Assembly: GCA_006503475.1 (NCBI GenBank)
Contig: RSEH01000396.1
Span: 1 to 27,225 of the forward strand
Direction: 5' to 3'
From: Stentor roeselii
Taxonomy: Eukaryota; Ciliophora; Heterotrichea; Heterotrichida; Stentoridae
Length of the DNA stretch: 27,225 bases
Both the position numbers and the translations under genes were made by a program. The notes under the pieces are model-generated. The model was given only the letters and a program-made list of their open reading frames with translations, searched no databases and was not told where the DNA came from. This document shows positions 10,664-20,327 of the stretch, piece after piece; the first letter of the stretch is position 1; the number at the start of each line of letters is the position of its first letter.

Positions 10664-10670
10664 TTATAAG
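10661..10670 (-). promoter_or_regulatory. CTTATAAATG start context of the giant ATPase gene
   Basis: The bases just upstream of the ATG read CTTATAA, matching CTTATAAATA before the B-box-like genes. The TAA within it is in frame and blocks any upstream extension. Whether it acts as a TATA-type element or just start context cannot be told from sequence. Confidence 0.25.
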
Positions 10671-11020
10671 TGTCTATATTTTAGGGAAGATATGGATAAA
10701 AGGTGTATTTAGAATATTTTTAGGAAAGACTTCAGTAAGATAACGATTTAAAGTTAATCATTTAAGATTTTAATTAGTTGAAGGTTTATGTTTAAAGCTT
10801 AAGGATTGTAATTTAAAGAAAAATTTAAGTTTTAAAGTCAAAGAATATTTTTAGAGTATTTTAATAAATACTTTAAACCTAAGAACTTGAAAATCTTTGA
10901 AACGTAATTCTATTAAACGAAAATTCTTAAAAATTAGAGTTAGTAAGGAAGAACATAAATTTTAAAGTGATCATGCGTTCTTTATAGCTCAAGTTTAAGG
11001 TAAAAATTTCATTATTTGAA

Positions 11021-11054
11021 AATAGTTTAAATCTAAAAATAGTTTAAATCTAAA
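11021..11054. repeat. Exact 17-base tandem repeat, two copies
   Basis: AATAGTTTAAATCTAAA occurs twice back to back (11021-11037 and 11038-11054). It lies in AT-rich spacer DNA and probably reflects replication slippage. Confidence 0.8.
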
Positions 11055-11572
11055 AATTCAATCATAATTCACAACGTAATTTTTAGGAAGCCAAATGAAT
11101 TAGAGGATTATTAAGTTTAAAGTTTAGCAAGGCGTTTACATGAACTAAACTTCAGTAACCCTCAAAAAATCAGGAATATATTTGAAATGGTATCTTGTAG
11201 CTTTTAAAAATATGATATCTGGTTTTCAACTAGTTCTTTTCAATAAACTTCTCGAAGAGCTCTGTGATAAATAATGATAGTTTAAATCAATCACTTCGAT
11301 AAGTATTTTTCATTATGATCTATGATGAATATAATTACAGATATGGATTCATATTGATTCATAATTTCTGTGTAGTTTTAGAGAATGTAGGTCATCTAAA
11401 TTCATATTTAATTATATTTTTTTTGTGATATAAAAGAATTAAAAGATTTCGCAAGTGATTAATAGGATGTTTTATAGACATATTTTCCTCACATTCAGTT
11501 TATCAAGATATATTTTCTTTGATTTATTTGAGTTTATTGAAACCTGAATGATTTGAAGACTTAATAATTTTT

Positions 11573-11736
11573 GATATCATCTAAATATATTCCCATATTA
11601 ATTAAATACACTTTAAAGTCACTTAAATTCATCAATTCATCAAAATAAATGTAAGATATCATCTAAATATATTCCCATATTAATTAAATACACTTTAAAG
11701 TCACTTAAATTCATCAATTCATCAAAATAAATGTAA
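11573..11736. repeat. Exact 82-base tandem duplication with partial third copy
   Basis: The 82 bases at 11573-11654, starting GATATCATCTAAATATATTC, are repeated directly at 11655-11736 with no difference that I can see. A decayed fragment, ATATTAATTAAATA followed by AACCTTAAA, continues at 11737-11760 and looks like the middle of a third copy. The unit is non-coding and lies between the ATPase gene and LamG/Cys-rich gene A. Perfect identity suggests a recent event. Confidence 0.9.
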
Positions 11737-12201
11737 ATATTAATTAAATAAACCTTAAAACCCATAGCATATAAATATCCTTCAGATAATCATAATAATC
11801 TATCCTTAATGCAATTTAGAGATTGAACTTTTTCTTAATTTTTATATCTTTTAAAATCTCAATATTTTAAAATGATTGATAACTTTTTTTCAAAAAGAGG
11901 TTAGCCACTCACTATTATTCTATTCTTCGATATATTTAAGTACTTTTATCATCTAACAATCATATAAATGTGTTAAGGGTGCTATTCATACATCTTAGAA
12001 CACTAAAAGAACAGCTTTCTGCAATTTAAAAAATTATTCATTTAAACCTGACAGCGCAAAATAATATACATTAAAGTTTATCAGATTATTGAAATTAATT
12101 AGTTGATTTTATGAGATTATCCATGGCTAATTTAGTGATATCTGAAAATTAAATATTCAAACTAAAAATAAATTATAATCCTCTAATGAAATTTAACTTG
12201 T

Positions 12202-15200
12202 TTATTTATGATTCTTAACATAGTTCAATTGATCTAAGCTAATAAACTTGGAAGCATCATTTTTGAATTTCAAGGCCTTTTGCTTGATTATTTCAGAGCA
12301 TAAAACTCTAAGCGTTCTAATCATTAAAACTGTGTTTATGATAAACTGAGCTCCAATAGCTGAGATAATTGAATAAATGCAGACCTTCTCTATTATTTCT
12401 ATATTTCCCTCATTTTCAGTGTACAAAAAGAAGCTTGAAGCAAAAAAAACAATAAAAATACAAATTTCTCCAATTATTTGAGAAGTCAAAATCAAATTTT
12501 CTTTGAAAGGTTTGAAGTAAAGCAAGTAAAAAATAACTAAAAGAGTGAATGTAACATTTGAATAAGCTTGAAATGCAGGATAATCACTAAAAAACAACTG
12601 CACCACGCAATAGAATAGTCTTCTGATAAAAAACAAAGGATAGTAAAGTGTCGGAATCAATCCCCGATCAATCCAAAACTCATCAAACAGCGAAGAATGA
12701 ACAATTAAAAACTCCTGGTCCTGCAGCTTATTCTCCGAATACTTAAGAGAAACAAACAAAGCAAAAGGCGTGACCACAACTAAAAACTATTTAACCCTTA
12801 CCAAAACCACAAGAGCCAAGCACAAATAAAAATACCCTTCAGCGCCATTCATAACTTCCTATTTATCCCTCACAGCTTTAATCTGAATCATCGCAAACAA
12901 AGTCAACTCCAAATACGACTCAATCCAAAATCTCATCAAAAGGTTAAACTTGTATTTTTTTGCATATTTTTCGAATTTTCTCGAATTCTGAAAAGTTTTA
13001 TTCAAAAATACAAAAAAGAGAGTCATGATTAAACAATAAACAAAAATTGCCCAAATCGACCCGACATTTAAAAGAAAGACAGAAGATTCAATGCCGAAGT
13101 CTTGAACCTCTTCCTGAGGAGGTGAAGTCGCTTTTGGGTTTGAAATGAAAGTCATCACATTAGGGATTATGTTGTAGTTCATAAGAGATGTCGCTGTTTC
13201 TTTAAGGCTTTCTGAGTAAGGCACTGTGTTTAAAGGCATGTATGTGATCAGCTGGATTGTGTTGATTAGAGACCAAAGACCTGCTGGGTTGGAAAAAAAA
13301 GCTATTCCAACGCTTGAAGCTACAACTGATTGTGTCAATGGCTTCACTGAGGAGACTAAAGATGCTGTGGATGATGTGGAAGGCTTGAGTATTACAGAAT
13401 GAAAGTAGTTGGCTAAAAGAGAATTGTTTGAACTATAAACAGGTTTTTTAATGATCTTTAAAGATACTTCAAGAGAAGTATTTACTTCAGGAAGTGATAA
13501 AATTTTCAAGTTGTATTTCGAAGGTTGCTTCTTTTTTAGGTAAAAATTGAAAGATTTTTTAGATATGATGATACTCAGATCTTTATCATTCAAAGTAATA
13601 AGTAAAGACTCATAAAAAGTCAGTTCAAGAGTTTGATCTTTTACTGTCAAGTTAGAATAAAAGTACTTCTCAACACATTCAGATCCTTTTTGCTGAAATC
13701 CTGCAATGCAAGTGCATTTCGAGTTTTTAACCTCCGCATTTTCACTGCAATTTAAACAGTTCAAGTCTAAATCGCACTGACTACACAATTCATCACATTC
13801 TAAACAACCCTCTGTAAGATTTTTCCAGCATAAAACAACACAATCCCCAGATGAGTTAATTTCAGCGAAATCTTTACAACTAAGACATTTTTGACTATTC
13901 TCACAAGTTAAACAAGTTTCTTTACATTTAATGCAAGAGCTTTTTTCTGTTAGTTGACTTGAGTTCCAATACCCTTCATTGCATAAGCAGCCTGAGGTAT
14001 TCGTTGGAGAAGAGTTTTCACTGATACATGAAAGACAGGTCTGTGAATTTTCACAGGAATTGCATTCTTCGTGACAGGCTTTGCACGAGTTCTCAGTTGT
14101 CAAGTCTCCGGAACTTTTAAAGCCTGGGTCGCATTCACATGCTTGGCCGTTTCCTGTTGAGTTCTTGGATATGCACTCTAAGCAGAATGTTTTATTGCAG
14201 GATAGGCATGTTTCATGACATGAGGTACATTTATGATTTTCTTCGTTGAAATAGAAACTGTCTTTACAGCTGCACACATCCCCTGATTCAACCATATTCG
14301 AAGTATCCCAACAACTTTCACACAAATCAGTAGAAGAGCAAGTTTTGCATCCACTATTACACGACACACACACTTGACTTAATAAATCAAAATAATAACC
14401 ATTTGAGCAAGTGCATATTTCTCCAGATTCAATCATATTTAATGAATCCAAACAAGTTGAACACAAATCAGTAGAAGTGCAAGTTTTACACCCACTGTTG
14501 CATGAAGAGCAAACTTTATTCAACTCATCAAAAAAGTACCCGTCTGAGCAAGTGCATGTCTCTCCAGATTCAACCATATTCAATGAGTCCCAACAACTTT
14601 CACACAAATCAGTTGAAGAACATGTTTTACACCCACTGTTGCAGGAAACACAGTTTTTATTAGTAGAGTCGAAATAAAAGCCATTTGAGCAAACACATTG
14701 ACTTCCAGATTTTGCCAAATTTGATGTGTCCCAACAACTTTGACATAAATCAGTAGAAGAGCATGTTTTACAGCCACTGTTGCAGGAATTACAGATTTTA
14801 TTAGTAGAATCAATGTAAAAGCCATCAGTGCAGACACATACTTCACCAGATTGAACCATATTCGATGTATCCCAGCAAGTTAAACATAAGTCAGTAGAAG
14901 AGCATGTTTTGCATCCACTATTGCAAGAAGCACAAACTTTATTTACTGAATCAAAATAATAACCATTTGAGCAAGTGCATGTCTCTCCAGATTCAACCAT
15001 ATTCAATGAGTCCCAACAAGTTAAGCATAAATCAATAGAAGTGCAAGTTATACACCCACTGTTGCATGAAGAGCAAACTTTATTCGACGCATCAAAAAAA
15101 TACCCGTCTGAGCAGATACATTGATTTCCAGATTTAGACAAATTTGATGTATCCCAACAACTTTCACACAAATCAGTAGAAGAACATGTTTTACAGCCGC

Positions 15201-17955
15201 TATTGCAGGAAACACAATTTTTATTAGTAGAGTCAAAATAAAAGCCATTTGAGCAAATGCATTCATTTCCAGATTTTGCCAAATTTGATGTGTCCCAACA
15301 ACTTTGACATAAATCAGTAGAAGAGCACGTTTTACAGCCACTGTTGCAGGAATTACAGATTTTATTAGTAGAATCAATGTAGAAGCCATCAGAGCAGGCA
15401 CATACTTCACCAGATTGAACCATATTCGATGTATCCCAGCAAGTTAAACATAAGTCAGTAGAAGAGCATGTTTTGCATCCACTATTGCAAGAAGCACAAA
15501 CTTTATTTACTGAATCAAAATAATAACCATTTGAGCAAGTGCATGTCTCTCCAGATTCAACCATATTCAATGAGTCCCAACAACTTTCACACAAATCAGT
15601 TGAAGAACATGTTTTACACCCACTGTTGCAGGAAACACAATTTTTATTAGTAGAGTCAAAGTAAAAGCCATTTGAGCAAATGCATTGACTTCCAGATTTT
15701 GCCAAATTTGATGTGTCCCAACAACTTAGACATAAATCAGTAGAAGAGCACGTTTTACACCCACTGTTGCAGGAATTACAGATTTTATTAGTAGAATCAA
15801 TGTAAAAGCCATCAGTGCAGACGCATACTTCACCAGATTGAACCATATTCGATGTATCCCAGCAAGTTAAACATAAGTCAGTAGAAGAGCATGTTTGGCA
15901 TCCACTATTGCAAGAAGCACAAACTTTACTTACTGAATCAAAATAATAACCATTTGAGCAAGTGCATGTCTCTCCAGATTCAACCATGCTCGTTGTATCC
16001 CAACATGTTGAGCATAAATCAGTAGAAGAGCAAGTTTTGCAGCCACTATTGCATGAAGAACAAAGTTTACTTGAGGAGTCGAAGAAGTAACCATCTGAGC
16101 AGCTGCATATGTTTCCTGATTCAAGCATATTCGAATTGTCCCAGCAAGCTGTACATAAGTCACTTGAAGTGCAAGTTTTGCATCCGCTATTGCACTGCAC
16201 ACATACTTTATTAGTTGAGTCATAATAAAAACCATCTGAGCAACTGCATACTTCTCCAGATTCTACCATATTTGATGTATCCCAGCAAGTAACACACAGA
16301 TCACTAAAAGTGCATGTTTTACATCCACTGTTGCAAGCCGAACAAAGTTTTGTAGTTGGATGGAAGTAGAAGCCGTTAGGACAGCTGCATGTATTACTAC
16401 TAGATTCAGTCATAGTTGAGTCCCAGCATGTTAAACACAAATCTAGCAAACTGCAAGTTTTGCACCCCTCGTTACATGTTGAACAAGTATTCGAAGCACT
16501 TAAATAATAACCTTGACTAGGGCAGCTGCAAATATCAAGAGTTTCAGTCATAATATTGTCCCAGCAAGAAAGGCAAAGGTCAATTGACGAACATGTTTTA
16601 CACCCATCGTTGCATTTAGAGCATGTAGTTGTAGTTGATGCAAAATAACCTTCAGAGCAAGCACAAATATTTGAATTTTCAATCATATTTGTATCCCAGC
16701 AACTTTCACAAGGGTCAGTTGAGGAACAAGTTTTACAGCCTGAGTTACAAGCAGTACAAACAGTAACAGAACTTGCATAAAACCCAAAATTGCAAGAACA
16801 AGATCCTCCATTGACATAAACATTAGAATCAACACAGCCTGTGCAAGAGCTAACTGAAGAACAAGTAGAACACCCAGACCCTTTAAGACAACAAGAAGTA
16901 GTAGTAGTAAGAGGAGTAGTCCCATAGTAGTTAGTATTACAATAGCAAACTCCTGATGAAACATAACTGTTACTGCTCTTGCAAGTTAAACAATTGCCAT
17001 TCGCATCGCATGTACTGCAGTCAGAGTTACAGCATTGGTTACTGGTACTTGTGTATCCGGATTGGCAGGAACATGCTGTTGTAGTTGAGGTATAAGAACC
17101 AGTCACTTGCTTAGTAGAACATGTATTTGTAGATCTATCGTATAGACATGTTTCTGAGGTTGAACCACAAGAAAATACAGTCGTTTTCGAGCACCCTGAA
17201 GAAGAACCAGTACAGGCAGTCTCAAACGAGTTCTCAAGTGGATTCATTTCTTTCGACAAGCATCCAGTCCCAAGTGGGTCAACCACAGCAGGAGTGCAAC
17301 TAGTACAAGTCCCAGTCCCAATCAAACAATTACTAGAAGAAGACGAATCAATACGACTATCATCAGGATTTATGATATAATTCCATACAAATCCCTTAAC
17401 ACTATTAGGACTACCAAAAGAGCATCCAATTCCAGTAACAAAAGTTCCACCCTCAGTAATACTTTGAGTTAAACTCACCATAAGTGCTTGATTAACATAA
17501 GCTTTAAAATCATTCCCAATTTTAGTCAAGACCAACAAAGACCAAACCTCTGCTAAAAAGCTGTTCGAAGGTCCAAATGCTTCAGTCGCTGAGCCTTTAT
17601 CAACACAGATGTAAACAGAATCAGTTGAAGCTCGACGTCCAAGGAAATAAACATGGTTCCCGTTTTTTCCTCGAAAAAGCAGCTGAAATTCGGAATCTGT
17701 TGGCATGACCCAAGCGAGATAAGTCAAAGAAGACAAATTATCTAAAGATGAACTGTCTTTTATTATTATTCGACTGCAGTCACTGTTTAAGTAAAGGCCT
17801 CGTTCTGTTGATATTATTGTACTTGAAGCAAGGTCGTTGCTTCCGTGGTTGTTAGTTCCTGAATAATCCCAAAATTTCTGACCGAAACTCGAACCGAAGC
17901 GATATTCGACCAAGGCCGACCTGGCAAGAAAAGGGAATAAAACAATGGATATCAT
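12202..17955 (-). CDS. LamG and cysteine-rich repeat multi-pass membrane protein A, with two 15-base introns
   Basis: The gene runs from ATG at 17955 to TAA at 12202 and needs introns at 12859-12873 and 12787-12801. Splicing leaves 1907 residues. An in-frame TAA directly precedes the ATG. A short hydrophobic N-terminus (IVLFPFLA) looks like a signal peptide. Residues ~16-200 form a laminin-G/concanavalin-like domain (FWDYSG, NNHG, WSLLVLT). A mixed Cys-rich region follows to 402, then 18 furin-like units at 403-1245, a few related units, and a beta-rich stretch after KYFYSNLTV. The C-terminal ~400 residues hold one clear membrane helix near 1630-1660 and about five more after the introns. The protein is probably at the cell surface with an extracellular Cys-rich ectodomain. 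This architecture is common in ciliates; I cannot name a ligand. Without the introns the frame appears split at two TAG codons, which would wrongly suggest a pseudogene and a separate small ORF (12202-12777). Confidence 0.88.
12787..12801 (-). other. 15-base spliceosomal intron 2 of LamG/Cys-rich gene A
   Basis: The minus strand reads GTAAGGGTTAAATAG: GT at the start, AG at the end, length 15. Its last codon would be an in-frame TAG. The frame on both sides continues and aligns without gaps to the paralogue (LCLALVVL before, FLVVVTPFAL after). The paralogue has GTAAGAAATATTCAG at exactly this position. Fifteen bases is the characteristic intron length in Stentor. Confidence 0.9.
12859..12873 (-). 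other. 15-base spliceosomal intron 1 of LamG/Cys-rich gene A
   Basis: The minus strand reads GTGAGGGATAAATAG, 15 bases with GT and AG ends; GTGAG is a slightly weaker donor than GTAAG. It ends in an in-frame TAG. Flanking codons (FAMIQIKA before, EVMNGAEGYF after) match FAFIQTRA and EILNGLEGFV in the paralogue, which has its own 15-base GT-AG segment here. Introns 1 and 2 start 72 bases apart in both genes. Confidence 0.9.
14221..16749 (-). repeat. Array of 18 Cys-rich units (141-base period) coding type I modules
   Basis: Units start at 16749 and then every 135-141 bases (16053, 15912, 15771 ... 14361); from unit 3 on each is 47 codons. Cysteines fall at unit positions 1, 5, 8, 14, 17, 30, 32 and 45, with a CWD motif at 17-19 (CLD in unit 17). 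The pattern is furin-like/growth-factor-receptor Cys-rich. Units near the N-terminal end (1-3) are the most diverged and the middle ones nearly identical, so expansion happened inside the array. Confidence 0.95.
14644..16053 (-). repeat. Three-unit higher-order repeat (423 bases, three copies) within the array
   Basis: Units 6-8, 9-11 and 13-15 repeat the same order of three subtypes: A (NMVESGETCTC), B (NMVQSGEV) and C (NLAKSG). Copies start at 16053, 15630 and 15066 on the minus strand. Unit 12 interrupts between the second and third copies and is a C-like unit (NLSKSGNQ) joined to another ending. Long stretches are almost base-identical between copies, for example around 14861-15000, 15421-15560 and 15841-15980. 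Confidence 0.85.
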
Positions 17956-17961
17956 TTATTT
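17953..17961 (-). promoter_or_regulatory. AAATAAATG start context of LamG/Cys-rich gene A
   Basis: Bases before the ATG read AAAAATAA; the TAA is in frame and fixes the start. The same AAATAAATG is found at the start of gene B. Function as an initiator or leader element is only a guess. Confidence 0.25.
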
Positions 17962-20327
17962 TTAAATTTCAAGGTGGAATTGGATTATTGTCTTAATTTT
18001 TTGGGTTGGTTTGGGGAAGTGGTGGATTAGATGTGAATTGTTTGAGGTGAGAAGAGATTTTTGAGTTTTTGGAATGTTTTTTTTGTAGATGTCAATCAAT
18101 ACAAATCGAGGCTTTTGAAGAAGGAGGATTTTTGGCTTGGGGATTTTGATTCGCCTTTTGAGATTTGAAGGAAGGGCCATTGGTAGAATTTGGAAATTTG
18201 GTTTTTTTAAGTGATCTGTGATTAGAGTCGATCTGAAATGTGATTTTTGAAGTTTTTTAGAGGTTTGGTTGAGATGAAAGAGATTAGAATCGATGCAAGT
18301 ACAGAGATGAAGGAGATACTCGAGTATAAGATCGACACTTGAATAGTTGAGGATTAATTGAAGGTTCAAGACTTGAGATCAACACATTCATTTAATCATT
18401 TTAATAGTCGATTCTTAAGTAAATATTAAAATTCTAAAATTTTAGAGTATGAACACCCTTAGACTAGAATTGCTTCTATAACCTGAGTTCTAAAGTTATT
18501 TTAAAAATTTGAGAGAATTTATTGTAAAAATAGATGTTTTGATCTTTAGTATTGAAATAATAAACTTATTATCTATTTAAAAATGATTATAATTACATAA
18601 GGCTCTTCGCTAGAACAACTAATAAAGCTTCCGGGTATACCATATTACTAATTTTACATAGGTTTAAATTTTATATGAATTAACTCTCCATTATATTGTA
18701 TATATATTGAAGTTTGCTATATCAGCAGAAACGATGAATCTTGAAGTTCTATCTCCTATTCTAGCCTTTTGATGCAAATTTTTTATAGGATACATAGAAT
18801 TGATTACCTTAAACTGATCAAAGAATTACTTGATTTTCGAATATATCTTTCAAAAGGATCTGATTGAAATTAGGTTTCCCTTTTGGGTAAAGTACCGGAT
18901 GGAAATTAAATTCTCGAGGATTTAGATTCGGACAGTCACTACAAATGTTTAGTTCTTATGAAAAATTGACTGATTTTTTTTTGTCAATTGTGATAAAAGA
19001 TTGAATGATTGAAAAAAAGATATCAGTAGAACTTGGCATCTAGTATTATAACTTTGATTCGATTAATTATACAAACACTGCATAATTCAGTGATTTAATC
19101 AATGCCAAACTTCACTTTGTCAGACTGTTTTATAATTATTAAAATTGAATTTAATCATAAAAAATAATCAGCCCTCATCTTATCATTTGATTAAATTCTC
19201 AAGTTTGCCAATAATAATCAATCTATACATCATAATTAAAAGTTCCTTGAAAGTTAATTTTTGAATATAAATGAAAAAGCATAAACCTTTTGTGCTGTTG
19301 GCTTCTGAGCAAGAAACTTTCAAATGGTGTAAAAATAAGATCATTAATATCACTCATTATGCTTCATGCACTCATTTAAACGAAATTAACCTAAATTCAA
19401 TAATATCGATGCAAGAATAATAAAAGCATCTTAAATTCCTTTAACATATGGACTATACTTGTGAAACAATTGTTTTGTAATAATCTGATTTTCTTATTAT
19501 AGTGGAGTGCGTAATCACCTTTACTCGAGTAGCAAATGAGTATAATATAAGCACTTCTGTAGTAAATATTGACTTGGATACTTAGAATCGGCTTATGTAA
19601 TCATCTAATTACTATTTACTCAATAGGTGGTGAAGGAAAAGATGTGAAAATTGATAAGTGTTTTGTACTAAAAGAATTTTTGAATACACTTAGGTGCTCA
19701 AAGATAATTTTTTAAATGGAGGTGTTGATTTTCAAGTGAAGATTCAAAATGTGGAGTAATTAGACTTCAAACACAAATTAATTTTTTTTCTTTTTGATAA
19801 AAGTTTATGGAAAGCAAACTTTTGAGCATTTTATAGATTATCAAGGAGAATATTATTAATTTTGAATATTAGTTGAAAATATACCATTAATATATGTTTT
19901 TACTATGAGAAATTTGTAATCGTAGATAAACCTAACAGTCAATCATTGAAATTACATCTGAAAATCATTATCTCAATTAAAATAAAACTTATATTCAATA
20001 TATAATGAATATTATGAAGTATGAAATTTAAATTTATTAAGTGAAATTGCATAAAGGTCTAAATTACGAGTCCTATTTGACTGGCTACTTAAAATTTATT
20101 ACTTTATGTTTAATTGCGAATATTTGCCTTATTTGAACAGAAGTGCAGTGCATTATCTTATAATTAATTAGATTAAAAAAATTATTCTTAAGTATTTATC
20201 AGTATGGACATGTAAAACATTATCATTTTGAACTGAGTAAAACCTCATCAGTACCATAAGTATAAATATTATATTTCATTGCTTAAATGTTTTTCTGTGA
20301 ATAAAGTAATTAATATTATTAATCTAT
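17956..20327. other. Spacer between LamG/Cys-rich genes A and B
   Basis: About 2.4 kb. The part next to gene A (17956-18369) is purine-rich on the plus strand, and on the minus strand it contains a 135-codon open frame ending 6 bases before the gene A ATG. That frame is low-complexity and rich in Lys, Leu, Ile, Pro, and the DNA resembles the upstream region of the B-box-like genes, so I do not call it a gene. The remainder is AT-rich. One 7-base inverted repeat, AATTGAC/GTCAATT at 18964-18970 and 18983-18989, spans a T run. No RNA gene recognised. Confidence 0.55.

Larger units (their letters stand above)
10664..12201. other. AT-rich spacer between the giant ATPase gene and LamG/Cys-rich gene A
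   Basis: About 1.5 kb with no plausible gene on either strand; stops are frequent in all frames. It contains the upstream region of the ATPase gene at the low-coordinate end and the 3' flank of the next gene at the high end. Two short tandem repeats are visible and listed separately. No RNA gene was recognised. Confidence 0.6.

Noticed and set aside
12202-12777. Separate small membrane protein gene
   Set aside because: It has no ATG at this position (it would begin with GTG) and continues gene A after intron 2, aligning directly to the C-terminus of gene B.
12787-12861. Gene A as a pseudogene, or TAG read as Gln
   Set aside because: Both TAGs fall exactly at the ends of 15-base GT-AG introns; no other in-frame TAG occurs in more than 6,000 codons here; and gene B ends in TAG.
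14221-16749. CRISPR-like or satellite repeat array
   Set aside because: The 141-base period is a codon multiple within a long open frame and codes for Cys-rich protein modules; there are no short repeats with unique spacers.
14178-16964. Several 60-120 codon open frames on both strands within the array
   Set aside because: They recur at the repeat period in shifted frames and are shadows of the coding repeats.
17962-18369. 135-codon open frame just upstream of gene A on the same strand
   Set aside because: Low-complexity composition without recognisable domain, DNA resembling the non-coding upstream region of the arms, and a gap of only 6 bases to the next start in a eukaryote. Transcript evidence would be needed.
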